Of a DNA stretch of 36,259 nucleotides, positions 17,664 to 26,660 are shown one piece after another (position 1 is the first letter of the stretch; each line of letters starts with the position of its first letter). The position numbers and the translations under genes were made by a program. The DNA is from Nostoc sp. PA-18-2419 (lineage in GTDB: Bacteria; Cyanobacteriota; Cyanobacteriia; Cyanobacteriales; Nostocaceae). The notes beneath the pieces were generated by a model. It made no database searches and was not told where the DNA came from. It was given only the letters and a program-made list of their open reading frames with translations. The stretch is from NCBI RefSeq assembly GCF_005869855.1, contig NZ_SZNH01000008.1:21451-57709 (forward strand). The letters are read 5' to 3'.

Positions 17664-17692
17664 GTAGAGACGTTGAATTGCAACGTCTCTAC
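17664..17692 (+). terminator. Perfect 12-bp hairpin after aspS
   Basis: GTAGAGACGTTG and CAACGTCTCTAC pair fully around the loop AATTG. This hairpin type is a very common dispersed repeat in Nostoc-like genomes. It sits 13 bases after the aspS stop, so it may also stop transcription, although no T-run follows. Confidence 0.6.
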
Positions 17693-17806
17693 AAGGATTT
17701 TGATATCATACAGAATCGTTTTCATACATGAAATCAGCAACGCCAAAAAAATTATCCAGTAGGTTGTGTTAATCTAAGATGCATTTTTTGATGCAAGAAC
17801 AGTAAT

Positions 17807-20614
17807 ATGGCTTCTACTATTTTGACAGTCAACACTACAGCCGATCAAAATGATGGTAGTGCTGCTAATGGTTTATCTCTGCGGGATGCGATTTTAATTG
17901 CTAATGCGAATCCGACTACTGATTATGAAATTCACTTAACTGGAGGAACAACTTACAACCTCACATCAAATGGGATTAATGAAGATGCAGCCCTGACAGG
18001 AGATTTAGATATTAAAAGTCGCAGTAATGTGCTTTATATTGTGGCAGTTGGTGGGCAAGCAACTATTAATGCGTCAGGTTTATTAAATAGCGATCGCGTT
18101 TTTCATCTATTAACTGGAGGAGCATTAAGTTTACAGAATGTCGTGGTTACGGGCGGCAATATATCTAGTGATGGTGGAGGTATTAGGGTTGATTCTAATG
18201 CCGCTCTCGATTTGTATAATTCGACAGTTACGGGCAACAAAGCGTCCGGTTCTTATAATAACGGCGGCGGCATCTACAACAGTGGTGTCGTCTACCTACG
18301 TAACGGCAGCACAATTAGTAACAATATCGCTGCTGGAGGCTCTAGTCAAGAAGGTGGGGGCATCTACAATGTTAACGGTACACTAATTGCAACTAACTCT
18401 ACAATTAGTAACAACCAAGCGGGAGTTTACGGTGGCGGTATCTCCACCATCGACGGATCGGTGACTTTAATCAATACTACTGTTAGTGGCAATAATGCGG
18501 GAAATGGGGGTGGAATCAGAAGTAACGCTACTTCAGTTGCCTTACTAAATACTACAGTCAGTGGCAATAGTGCAGATTCTAAAGGTGGCGGTATATATGC
18601 TTCTACTGATGGAGTATTCAATTTGATCAACAGCACTGTTACTAACAATACTGCTGTCAGCACCGCATCCGGCTACGGCGGCGGCGGTATTTATAGTCTT
18701 AGTGCCACAGTTAATCTCAAAAACACGATTGTAGCTGGGAATACGAATAGTAATGCTCCCGATCTTCTCTCTTCTACTTTGAGTTCAGCGTTATTTAATG
18801 GTAACAATAACAACCTTATTGGTAGCTTAACTGGTGCTAAAGGTACTGTAGGCACTGGTACAGATATCGTTAAGCCCAACCCCGGACTCGGCCCTTTACA
18901 AAACAACGGTGGACTCACCCTTACCCATGCTCTTCTTCCTGGTAGTCCTGCAATTAATGCTGGTAACAACAGCTTAATTCCTACTGATACAGAAGACCTT
19001 GATGGCGATGGTGATACAGCAGAACCAATTCCCTACGACCAACGCAGTTTGACGCGGATTGTTGGCGGTACAGTCGATATCGGCGCATTTGAGGTACAAC
19101 CAGCTACCTTACCTACCCTTAGCATTAAAGATATTACTGTTACTGAAGGTAATACAGGCACAACGAACGCTACCTTTACTGTAACTCTTTCTGCTGCTAG
19201 TACCTCTGCTGTTACAGTTAACTATGCTACTGCTAACGGCACAGCTACAGCAGGTAGTGACTATATCGCTACCACAGGTACATTAACTTTCAATCCCGGT
19301 GATACCAGTAAAACTCTCAACGTTGCTGTAACTGGCGATTTAACAATTGAACCGAACGAAACTTTTTTTGTTAATCTCAGCAATGCCGCTAATGCCACCA
19401 TTGCAGATAATCAGGCAGTGGGAACTATAACCAATGATGACACTCTGCCGACTCTCTCTATCAATGACATCACTGTTGTCGAAGGACAAACTCCGCAAGC
19501 AGTCTTAAGTGTCACTCTTAGCAGTGCCTCTAGTCAACCAGTCACAGTTCAATACGCTACAGCCCCTGTGACTGCTACTGCCAATGCTGACTATACTAGC
19601 AGCAGCGGTACTTTAACTTTTGCTGCCAATACTACCACTCGCACAATTACCATTCCCATCCTGAATGATAGTCAGGGCGAAGCCAACGAAACTTTTAAAG
19701 TTAACCTTTCTAGCCCTACCAATGCAAATTTGCAAAAAGCTTCTGGGACTGTCACCATAACTGACACTTTGCAAGCTAGTACCACCACAACCTTAGCTGA
19801 TGGGATCGAGAATTTAACTCTAACTGGAACGAGCAATATTAATGGCACTGGCAATAGTGGCAATAATATATTGACGGGCAATAGTGGCAATAATATTCTG
19901 GCAGGTGGTATTGGGAATGATACCTACGCATTCAATACTTCCACCCCATTGGGTAGCGATACCATACAAGAAACCAGCACAGGCGGCAATGATACTATCA
20001 GTTTTAGTAGCACTAGTACTGATGTACGGGTTAATTTAGGTGTCACTACTACGCAGACAGTCAACAGTAACTTGAAGTTGACTCTATCTGCTAATAATGT
20101 CATTGAAAATGTGGTTAGTGGTAGTGGTAGCGATCGCCTGATTGGCAATAGCCTCAATAATAATCTCAATGGGGGCAGTGGCAATGATGTATTAACAGGT
20201 AGAAGCGGTGCAGATATTTTAATTGGCGGGGCGGGAAATGATATTCTTTCTGGTGGGACGGAGAGCGATCGCTTTTGGTACAGTAGTGGGCGAGCTTTTA
20301 CCAGTAGCGATTTTGGCAATGATACCTTGACTGACTTTACATCTGCCAGTGACAAGTTGGTGTTGAGTAAACAGACTTTTACTGCTTTGAGTAGTGTTGT
20401 AGGCGATGGGTTGAGTCAAGCTTCTGATTTTACTACTGTAGAGGATGATGATTTAGCTGCAACTAGTACAGCATTCCTGGTTTACAGTGTCGGTAGTGGC
20501 AGTCTTTACTATAACCAAAATGGTAGTGCTGCTGGGTTTGGTACTGGTGCGGAATTAGCTAATTTGCTGAATTTGCCTAGTTTGACCACTGCTGATTTTA
20601 CTATCATTGCTTGA
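17807..20614 (+). CDS. Large secreted beta-helix / Calx-beta / RTX calcium-binding protein
   Basis: 935 residues, no Sec signal. The N-terminus ([14 protein letters not shown]... [12 protein letters not shown]) is the CSLREA-like opening of right-handed beta-helix proteins. Residues ~50-430 form a parallel beta-helix with repeated [20 protein letters not shown] and [14 protein letters not shown] rungs. Two Calx-beta domains follow: ~434-546 ([20 protein letters not shown]) and ~547-650 ([20 protein letters not shown]), each with an Asp/Asn-rich calcium edge (TITNDD). From ~665 RTX-type nonapeptide repeats appear ([40 protein letters not shown]), then a C-terminal region that would serve as the type I secretion signal. 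It probably leaves the cell through an RTX/TolC-type exporter, not encoded nearby. Function (adhesion, S-layer or motility-linked) is unknown. Confidence 0.88.
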   Translation: MASTILTVNTTADQNDGSAANGLSLRDAILIANANPTTDYEIHLTGGTTYNLTSNGINEDAALTGDLDIKSRSNVLYIVAVGGQATINASGLLNSDRVFHLLTGGALSLQNVVVTGGNISSDGGGIRVDSNAALDLYNSTVTGNKASGSYNNGGGIYNSGVVYLRNGSTISNNIAAGGSSQEGGGIYNVNGTLIATNSTISNNQAGVYGGGISTIDGSVTLINTTVSGNNAGNGGGIRSNATSVALLNTTVSGNSADSKGGGIYASTDGVFNLINSTVTNNTAVSTASGYGGGGIYSLSATVNLKNTIVAGNTNSNAPDLLSSTLSSALFNGNNNNLIGSLTGAKGTVGTGTDIVKPNPGLGPLQNNGGLTLTHALLPGSPAINAGNNSLIPTDTEDLDGDGDTAEPIPYDQRSLTRIVGGTVDIGAFEVQPATLPTLSIKDITVTEGNTGTTNATFTVTLSAASTSAVTVNYATANGTATAGSDYIATTGTLTFNPGDTSKTLNVAVTGDLTIEPNETFFVNLSNAANATIADNQAVGTITNDDTLPTLSINDITVVEGQTPQAVLSVTLSSASSQPVTVQYATAPVTATANADYTSSSGTLTFAANTTTRTITIPILNDSQGEANETFKVNLSSPTNANLQKASGTVTITDTLQASTTTTLADGIENLTLTGTSNINGTGNSGNNILTGNSGNNILAGGIGNDTYAFNTSTPLGSDTIQETSTGGNDTISFSSTSTDVRVNLGVTTTQTVNSNLKLTLSANNVIENVVSGSGSDRLIGNSLNNNLNGGSGNDVLTGRSGADILIGGAGNDILSGGTESDRFWYSSGRAFTSSDFGNDTLTDFTSASDKLVLSKQTFTALSSVVGDGLSQASDFTTVEDDDLAATSTAFLVYSVGSGSLYYNQNGSAAGFGTGAELANLLNLPSLTTADFTIIA

Positions 20615-20636
20615 TACTAGATGAGGGAAACAAGGT

Positions 20637-20669
20637 GAGGCAAAGATAGGATGCATCCTATCTTGCCTC
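20637..20669 (+). terminator. Long hairpin after the RTX gene
   Basis: GAGGCAAAGATAGGATG faces CATCCTATCTTGCCTC, a near-perfect 16-bp palindrome with one bulged A and no spacer. It lies 23 bases past the stop of the RTX-protein gene. Confidence 0.65.
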
Positions 20670-20678
20670 TGTAGGAGA

Positions 20679-20944
20679 CTATATGCTACAGCCAGGGCCT
20701 TCCAGTCCCTCTGGAAAACTAATTAATTTCAAGTAATCTGGATTTGCGAGGAATTGTTTTGCTGCTAACAATCCACAATACTCCAAGTTTGATAAATTCT
20801 GGCTTCTTTGCCAATCAAACGACCATTGTTGCCATCGTAGTATTCGGGGAATTTATGTTCAAATAAACGACTTTTAGCAATTGCGATCGCTTCGTCGAAA
20901 CCTGATATTGCACCTGTAATTAGCGCATTCTTCCCCTTTAATCT
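20679..20944 (-). pseudogene. Chimeric remnant: short-chain dehydrogenase start joined to neutral invertase (GH100) end
   Basis: The minus-strand frame begins [20 protein letters not shown], the glycine-rich opening of a short-chain dehydrogenase/reductase (TGxxxGxG-like, already degraded). It then becomes [20 protein letters not shown] and [14 protein letters not shown], the conserved C-terminal block of neutral/alkaline invertases (GH100). After a lost G near 20772-20774 the last part shifts frame and reads [30 protein letters not shown] and stop at 20679-20681. The junction coincides with a HIP1 octamer (20883-20890), which suggests but does not prove recombination there. Both gene bodies are missing. 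The CRISPR leader begins just beyond. Confidence 0.72.
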
Positions 20945-21000
20945 TATTATAAAGTTTGTACAACGCCAGTGTTGACTTTTGACTCTCAAAGGGAACTTTC

Positions 21001-21190
21001 AAATGTTCATCGACGCATCTCGCCAAATCGCCGAAACCCTATATTTTTCGTTGACATGCGTCGATGCCTTACAGCACAAGGATTTGAAGTATGTATTTTA
21101 CTTAATTTTGCACAAGGTATATAATCCTTTTCAGAGATGCGTCGATTTGGCGGCTGAAACCCTTATGGGGCGAAGGCTCCTGAACTAACT
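21001..21190 (+). promoter_or_regulatory. CRISPR leader
   Basis: This AT-rich stretch abuts the first repeat and opposes the degenerate end of the array. It has two related blocks. Block A (21011-21042) holds CGACGCATCT, CCAAATCG and GAAACCCT. Block B (21135-21166) holds AGATGCGTCG (exact reverse complement of CGACGCATCT), ATTTGGCGG and GAAACCCTTAT. GAAACCCT is repeated directly while the first ten bases are inverted. Such paired GAAACCCT blocks are usual in leaders of cyanobacterial arrays. These may be adaptation or regulator sites; that is inference. Confidence 0.7.
21097..21125 (+). promoter_or_regulatory. Likely pre-crRNA promoter
   Basis: The -10 TATAAT at 21120-21125 is preceded, with a 17-base spacer, by TTTACT at 21097-21102 (four of six matches to TTGACA). 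Transcription would start near 21132, about 59 bases before the first repeat, and read the array on the plus strand. Confidence 0.55.
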
Positions 21191-22096
21191 CTTTACCGAT
21201 TGCTTTAAATCGGAATTAATGGAAACGCCGCCAATCCCATGCTTGGCGAACACACGTAGAGACTTTACCGATTGCTTTAAATCGGAATTAATGGAAACAA
21301 CCCGATCTTGGTTGGGAGGACAACCAAGGCAAAATCGCCTTTACCGATTGCTTTAAATCGGAATTAATGGAAACTTTTTTTTAACTCAACCTGTTGCTGA
21401 ACTTGGGGTTGTCTTTACCGATTGCTTTAAATCGGAATTAATGGAAACAAAAATACCCATGATCCGTCAATACCACCAGAAGCACTTTACCGATTGCTTT
21501 AAATCGGAATTAATGGAAACCTAAATATTATTTAGTTTTTTGGTCTTTCGCTTTTTCTTTACCGATTGCTTTAAATCGGAATTAATGGAAACAACCAAGG
21601 TCTACTCCTTCATTATCATCTTCCTTTTCCGATTGCTTTAAATCGGAATTAATGGAAACTTCTTGGGATTCTTAGGCTTTATTTCCTACTTATTCTTAAG
21701 CTTTACCGATTGCTTTAAATCGGAATTAATGGAAACAAAAATGCGACCCCTTCGAAGCACCTCAGAACCACCTTTACCGATTGCTTTAAATCGGAATTAA
21801 TGGAAACTTTACCCCCAAGTCATAGACACGATCAAACGCTGTCTTTACCGATTGCTTTAAATCGGAATTAATGGAAACGGCCTAGGCGTCACTTTCACAA
21901 CCTGTGCATTCATAATCTTTACCGATTGCTTTAAATCGGAATTAATGGAAACCAACTGATAAAGCAGCAGCCAAAACTTGCTTAGCCCTTTACCGATTGC
22001 TTTAAATCGGAATTAATGGAAACGTCATGCCGAAGACACCCAGTAAAAACAAAATCATTGCTTTACTGATTGCTTTAAATCGCAATTAACGGAAAC
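21191..22096 (+). CRISPR. CRISPR array, 13 repeats and 12 spacers, no cas genes in window
   Basis: The 36-base repeat begins CTTTACCGATTGCTTTA and ends TTAATGGAAAC, with an inner hairpin CCGATT/AATCGG. Repeat starts: 21191, 21263, 21339, 21413, 21485, 21557, 21624, 21701, 21772, 21843, 21917, 21988, 22061. Eleven copies are identical. The copy at 21624 has T for A at position 5. The last copy (22061) has three changes (positions 7, 23, 30), two of which weaken the hairpin, so it is the old, trailer end and the leader is at the left. Spacers are 31 to 41 bases (36, 40, 38, 36, 36, 31, 41, 35, 35, 38, 35, 37). The GGAAAC-type end would give an eight-base crRNA tag. The Cas type cannot be settled here; similar repeats go with type I-D or type III systems in cyanobacteria. 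Confidence 0.98.
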
Positions 22097-22145
22097 GAGA
22101 AGCGATGATTATAAATAATTTGGGATAATTCTCTTTTGTAAGTCC

Positions 22146-22961
22146 TCAAAGCACCTTACAAAAATCTCTCAGAATTTGTACAAACGTCAAAGTGTTTTCC
22201 AAATGAATATTATGTCCTGCACCACTAATTATTTTTAGCTGGGCAAATTTACATGTTTTAGCCATTTCTATATTTATAGATATAAATTTTTCATCATATT
22301 CGCCAGCTAATAAAAGCATAGGAATTGTATTTTCTGCTAACTTAGACCACAAATTAGGCTGGCATCCAATACCCATGAAGCGCAATGATTTATCTAATTC
22401 TTGCGGATTGTTCTGCAAGCGATTTTCTAGCATGTTGTCATATTGTGGATGATTTTTTATATAACCAAAAATTGCTTGACTGTACCAATTTGAGAGAAAA
22501 TCAGCAAAATCAATTTTAGTAGTAATTCTTGTCAATTTCCTGCCTATTTGCGTATCACGTTTAATTCGTTCTAATTGTTCTGCTTCTGTTGCCAAACCTG
22601 GGGAAGCTGATTCTAAAATAACTTTAAAGAAACGTTCTGGAAAATGTAGGGCTAGATATAAAGCTAATCTCCCACCCATTGAATAACCAACTAAAAAGCA
22701 TTTGCTAATTTTTAATTTATCTAATAAATTAATTATCGCATCGGCAGTTTTTGTCATTGTATAGTATTCATCTCCACCCCAAATTTGAGTATTGCCGTGT
22801 CCAGGTAAATCAAGTGTTAAGTAAGAAAATTCATCAGATAGTAATTTTATTGCTTCATCAAACTCATCACTATTACCCATGAAGCCATGTAAAAATATAA
22901 TTATTGATTTATTTTGTTTACTAATTAATGAATAATTAAACTGATAATTTTCTAAAATCAT
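22146..22961 (-). CDS. menH: Alpha/beta hydrolase, probable MenH (SHCHC synthase)
   Basis: 271 residues with a full alpha/beta-hydrolase core. The oxyanion loop is LHGFMGN (24-30), the nucleophile elbow GYSMGGR (S94), the acid D223 in AGEYDEKF, and the histidine H250 in SGAGHNIHLEN. DLPGHGNT and SASPGLATEAEQLERIKRD are typical of 2-succinyl-6-hydroxy-2,4-cyclohexadiene-1-carboxylate synthase, which acts in menaquinone or, in cyanobacteria, phylloquinone synthesis for photosystem I. The match is by family pattern; another small hydrolase is possible. ATG start without a strong Shine-Dalgarno. It is convergent with the CRISPR array, 49 bases from its end. Confidence 0.8.
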   Translation of the reverse strand: MILENYQFNYSLISKQNKSIIIFLHGFMGNSDEFDEAIKLLSDEFSYLTLDLPGHGNTQIWGGDEYYTMTKTADAIINLLDKLKISKCFLVGYSMGGRLALYLALHFPERFFKVILESASPGLATEAEQLERIKRDTQIGRKLTRITTKIDFADFLSNWYSQAIFGYIKNHPQYDNMLENRLQNNPQELDKSLRFMGIGCQPNLWSKLAENTIPMLLLAGEYDEKFISINIEMAKTCKFAQLKIISGAGHNIHLENTLTFVQILRDFCKVL

Positions 22962-23373
22962 AAAACTAGTTTTTGAATAAAAATAAATTCAGAAGACTTA
23001 ATCTAGACAACTAAATTTTAAATATTACTACAGATTTAAAAAAAATACTAATAAAGATAGATGTCATCAAGACTTAAAGTTATTTATAGAGAATAGAAGC
23101 TCTAACTAATTTTAATTAATACTAACTTTTATTAAAAAGTCAGTAGTATTTTAAAAAACAATTTTTTAAATAGTTATTATATATAGTAATCCTTTAGATT
23201 GGGTGAAAAACCCGCCTTCAACTCTAAATGGTTAATTTATTACTTATTATTTCCTCCTCACTACCTACACAAATAAGTTGAAAATCGAAGTAGCTCGCTA
23301 TATCAAGTCAATATTAACTATCGACTAAAGGTCTAAATAACTATAAATTATCTAAAATTTGGAGGTAGCACCA
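22962..23373. other. Intergenic region between menH and the VOC gene
   Basis: 412 bases between divergent genes, strongly AT-rich. I see no open frame and no clear repeat; the only defined signal is GGAGGT at 23361-23366, the ribosome-binding site of the next gene. Confidence 0.5.
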
Positions 23374-23841
23374 ATGATTCACCATATTTCTATTCCAGCG
23401 AATAATCCTCGTCATGTTGCTGAGGTTTTAGCTAAACTATTGGGCGGAAAGACTGCTCCATTTCGTCCCAACGCTGGTAGCTATGTAGCATTAGCTCTTG
23501 ATGAACAAGGCACTCTGATTGAAGTTTACCCAGTGGGTACTGAGTTGATTCCTGGTAATGGCGAACAACAAGTTCAATTTCGTGAAAATAATAATTTTAG
23601 CCAATTCAATGCAGTTCATGCTGCTATAAGTGTACCTGTTAGCGAAAAAGAGATTGAAGAAATTGCTGCTAATGAAGGATGGCGGGTACTGCATTGTAGC
23701 CGGGGTCAGTTTGAAGTGATTGAATTTTGGATTGAGAACCACCTGATGATAGAATTGCTTAGTCCAGAAATTGTGTCACAGTATCTCAATTTTATTCAAA
23801 AGCAAAACTTAGAAAAGTTATTGAATAATACTGCTGCTTAG
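23374..23841 (+). CDS. VOC-superfamily (glyoxalase/bleomycin-resistance fold) protein
   Basis: 155 residues. It starts MIHHISIPANNPRHVAEVLA, the N-terminal beta-alpha unit of the vicinal-oxygen-chelate fold, and later HAAISVPVSEKEIEEIAANE followed by EFWIENHLMIELL, the matching second half with H and E as possible metal ligands. I choose ATG at 23374 because GGAGGT (23361-23366) is perfectly placed seven bases before it; the TTG 15 bases upstream would lie before that site. The substrate is unknown. Soluble, no signal peptide; it stands alone. Confidence 0.75.
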   Translation: MIHHISIPANNPRHVAEVLAKLLGGKTAPFRPNAGSYVALALDEQGTLIEVYPVGTELIPGNGEQQVQFRENNNFSQFNAVHAAISVPVSEKEIEEIAANEGWRVLHCSRGQFEVIEFWIENHLMIELLSPEIVSQYLNFIQKQNLEKLLNNTAA

Positions 23842-24273
23842 GTAATTTAATCACTTTAAACTTATAAGTCAAAGTTCAATAGGAATAAACAAACTATTGT
23901 TTTACTTTTGAATTTTGACTTTTAATATTTGATAATAGAATCTTTGCGATTACTTCTCTACGAGACGCTCCCGGTAGCTTGCTTCCACATTCGCATAGCG
24001 TTCCGCAGGGAAGTGGTACGCTTCACTCCGTTCTGCTTGTAGTCACAATCGCTCTGCAATGTGAGTGCATCGACCTGCAATGCGATTGCATCGACGTATA
24101 AAAATTAGACCTCTTGTAAAAGTCCCTTAACACCCTTGCGCCTCAGTCTTTCTGCTTGTTCAGTTAGCTCTCAATAGTTCCCTATTTTTAAAATACGTCT
24201 AATGCCCAATAGCACGCAGTCGCGACTAACTGTAGCATTGTGACATGATTAGAGCAGGTTGCCTTTTCCGATT
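23842..24273. other. Intergenic region with dispersed-repeat sequence before ackA
   Basis: Around 23955-24040 lies a GC-richer stretch (CTCTACGAGACGCTCCCGGT, GCATAGCGTTCCGCAGGGAA) of a type that recurs in Nostoc genomes and again in part at 31687-31711. A tandem pair follows at 24054-24095. No gene is visible. Confidence 0.5.
24054..24095. repeat. Tandem pair of 21-bp units
   Basis: Two adjoining 21-base units (24054-24074 and 24075-24095) both begin CTGCAATG and end TGCATCGAC, differing at two positions. They end about 180 bases upstream of the ackA start. Confidence 0.65.
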
Positions 24274-25491
24274 ATGAAGATATTGGTGCTAAATGCTGGT
24301 TCAAGCAGTCAAAAAAGTTGTCTGTATGAAATTCCAGATCAGGCTCTCCCTAATCAACCAGCCCAACCCCTTTGGGAAGGAAAAGTCAACTGGACTCAAG
24401 ACAACGGTGTGGCAGAAATCGAAGTGAAAACTGCTACAGGTGCAAAGTTACAAGAATCAATTTCTGGTGACTCTCCACAGACACGCCTTACTCATCTGCT
24501 CAATACACTCACTCGTGATGCTACTAAAGTAATAAATCGCTTGTCAGAAATTGATTTAGTAGGACATCGTGTAGTACATGGTGGACAAGATTATCGAGAT
24601 AGTGTGGTAATTACGGAGGATGTCAAAAAGGCGATCGCTCGTCTGTCTAACCTTGCTCCAGAACACAATCCGAGCGCTTTGGCAGGTATAGAAGCAATTG
24701 AAAATATCTTAGGAGAAGTCACCCAAGTTGCAGTTTTTGATACTGCATTTCACAGCACTCTTCCTGATGCAGCAGCAATTTACCCCGGACCCTATGAATG
24801 GGTAGAGCAAGCTATCCGCCGCTACGGGTTTCATGGTATCAGTCACCAATATTGTTCTAGTCGTGCTGCCCAAATTCTCGGTGAAGATTTAGCATCGCTA
24901 CGATTAATTATCTGTCATCTCGGCAATGGTTGCTCTTTGGCAGCGATTAAAAATGGTCAGAGTATTAATACCACTATGGGAATGACACCTTTGGAAGGAT
25001 TAATGATGGGTAGTCGTTCTGGTTCACTCGATCCGGGAATTTTGATTTACCTGTTGCAGTACTGCAATTACTCTGTAGAAAAATTAGATGAAGTTTTAAA
25101 TAAAGCTTCTGGTTTACGAGGAATTTCGGGTGTATCTAGCGATATGCGTGAAGTCACAAAAGCGATCGCCCAAGGCAATACTCGCGCTAAACTGGCATGG
25201 GATATCTACGTGCATCGCTTGTGTTCAGGTATTGGTGCAATGCTTACCAGTTTGGGAGGATTAGATGCTTTGGTGTTTACCGCAGGCGTGGGTGAAAACA
25301 CTCCAGCAATTCGCCAAGCCGCTTGTGAAGCTTTGGGATTTTTGGGATTAAAAATAGACCTAGAAAAAAATCAACAGCAGCCTGTAGATGAAGATATTGC
25401 CACACCCGACTCAGCAGTGAGAGTATTAGTAATCCATACTCAAGAAGACTGGGCGATCGCTCAACAATGTTGGCAACTATTTAAAAAGTAA
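24274..25491 (+). CDS. ackA: Acetate kinase
   Basis: 405 residues from the ATG at 24274, which gives the family start MKILVLNAGSSSQK. A TTG five codons upstream is the alternative. It makes acetyl phosphate and ADP from acetate and ATP, or ATP in the reverse direction, in overflow metabolism. Landmarks: VGHRVVHGG, the DTAFHSTLP substrate loop, YGFHGISH, ICHLGNGCSLAAI (phosphate binding), MGMTPLEGLMMGSRSG, and GVGENTPAIR near the end. No phosphotransacetylase gene is next to it. No clear Shine-Dalgarno. Confidence 0.96.
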   Translation: MKILVLNAGSSSQKSCLYEIPDQALPNQPAQPLWEGKVNWTQDNGVAEIEVKTATGAKLQESISGDSPQTRLTHLLNTLTRDATKVINRLSEIDLVGHRVVHGGQDYRDSVVITEDVKKAIARLSNLAPEHNPSALAGIEAIENILGEVTQVAVFDTAFHSTLPDAAAIYPGPYEWVEQAIRRYGFHGISHQYCSSRAAQILGEDLASLRLIICHLGNGCSLAAIKNGQSINTTMGMTPLEGLMMGSRSGSLDPGILIYLLQYCNYSVEKLDEVLNKASGLRGISGVSSDMREVTKAIAQGNTRAKLAWDIYVHRLCSGIGAMLTSLGGLDALVFTAGVGENTPAIRQAACEALGFLGLKIDLEKNQQQPVDEDIATPDSAVRVLVIHTQEDWAIAQQCWQLFKK

Positions 25492-25543
25492 TCAACCAAC
25501 AATTTATGATTAATAATAAACTTAACTTGAAAGTGCGATCGCA

Positions 25544-25825
25544 ATGACTGATAAAGAACTCAAACATCTAATTGAGAGTAATGCTAAAACAGTCCAAGCT
25601 ATGTTAGATGAAATAACTGAAGCGCGACAGGAACGCCAGGAACTCCGAGAAGGAATGATCCAGCTTCAGAATGCAATGGCACAATTAAGCAATATACAAG
25701 ATAGAATAACCAACTTACTAATTTCTGTTGATGGCGATCGTCCGACAATTATTAAAAAACTCTCAGCAATAGAAACAAAGCTCGATCTACTATTGCAGCA
25801 AGACCCAACAGAGAATTTAGGGTAA
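25544..25825 (+). CDS. Small coiled-coil protein, function unknown
   Basis: 93 residues, soluble and highly helical. Charged heptads (KTVQAMLDEITEARQERQEL) are followed by LSNIQDRITNLLISVDGDRP and KLSAIETKLDLLLQQ, so a coiled coil over most of its length is likely. No motif that I recognise. The ATG follows a HIP1 octamer (GTGCGATCGCAATG), and it is 52 bases from ackA on the same strand, possibly cotranscribed. Composition matches its neighbours. Confidence 0.65.
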   Translation: MTDKELKHLIESNAKTVQAMLDEITEARQERQELREGMIQLQNAMAQLSNIQDRITNLLISVDGDRPTIIKKLSAIETKLDLLLQQDPTENLG

Positions 25826-25860
25826 TATTTATATTAAGTGTATGTATTTAGTAATAAAAC

Positions 25861-26469
25861 TTACTCCAATACTCCCACTAAAATTTTGACTATCTCTGCT
25901 AAATCATCTGGCAAAGTATACGATGTAATATCTCGTGTAATAGTACGTAAATTCTGCTCCAAAGTCCCAAATACCCAGACATCCCCCATTGTCACAGCAC
26001 CATAGACTATATTTGGCGCATTTTCTAACATCGACAGTGCAATCATTTCTACTGCTAACTGGGTAAATCCGCGTGTCAAATCATCTCGTTTTGCTTCAAT
26101 TACAACTAAGTTGTATTGCGATTGAATGAAATAGTCCAAATTACCTTGAAGTAAATTATTTATTTTCAACGGGTATTCAATCCGCAGCAGTCGCTTACAA
26201 ATAACTGCTACTCGACTTAAGACTGGTGCAACCAAAATTTCTCTTTTGGCGGTTTCACTGCTAAGAGTAACGTAGGGAATTGTATCTTCAAGTTGTTGTC
26301 GAAGTTCATCGAGTCCGTCTATTTGATTACTCGTTCTCGGAAGTTGCAAACGCTTACGCACAAAAGCATAATCAAACTCTGCTAAAACTTCATCTGTATC
26401 ACTGAAAAACTCAAAGTATGAACGAAACGAATAGTTTCCATCCGGTTGGAGAATTTTTGGTTTTGACAT
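25861..26469 (-). CDS. Possible PD-(D/E)XK-fold protein, function unknown
   Basis: 202 residues, no signal peptide. The central segment NLLQGNLDYFIQSQYNLVVI then EAKRDDLTRGFTQLAVEM has the order expected for a PD-(D/E)XK nuclease-like site: D112, then E125-x-K127, with a Q in the following helix (Q137). The N-terminal third is helical and may be a specificity or partner part. The match is by motif only, so it may be an inactive relative or something else. The ATG has GGAGG close upstream (on the minus strand), a strong Shine-Dalgarno. It is convergent with the coiled-coil gene. Confidence 0.7.
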   Translation of the reverse strand: MSKPKILQPDGNYSFRSYFEFFSDTDEVLAEFDYAFVRKRLQLPRTSNQIDGLDELRQQLEDTIPYVTLSSETAKREILVAPVLSRVAVICKRLLRIEYPLKINNLLQGNLDYFIQSQYNLVVIEAKRDDLTRGFTQLAVEMIALSMLENAPNIVYGAVTMGDVWVFGTLEQNLRTITRDITSYTLPDDLAEIVKILVGVLE

Positions 26470-26660
26470 TACCGCCTCCTACCGTATTTCATTAATCCAC
26501 TACTATATAAATAGCAGTCAGTATGACAATATGGCTGGATTATTTCCCATATTTATTATTGAAGTGTTCGCGTCTAGACGTGCTAAAGCAGCATTTATTT
26601 TCCTTAAACAGTCGATAATGTAAATAATTGTTAAAATCCTCAGGCAGGAAAGAATCATCC

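Noticed and set aside
18427..20419. Several long minus-strand frames opposite the RTX gene
   Set aside because: They are shadows of the repetitive Gly/Asn/Thr codons of the real plus-strand gene.
20979..21188. 69-codon frame ending just before the CRISPR array
   Set aside because: It lies in the leader, whose repeated motifs explain the sequence; no protein-like features.
21521..21556. Spacer 5 shares the 13-mer AGTTTTTTGGTCT with 31458-31470 (possible self-target)
   Set aside because: A 13-base T-rich match in a ~36-base spacer is expected by chance and is not a protospacer.
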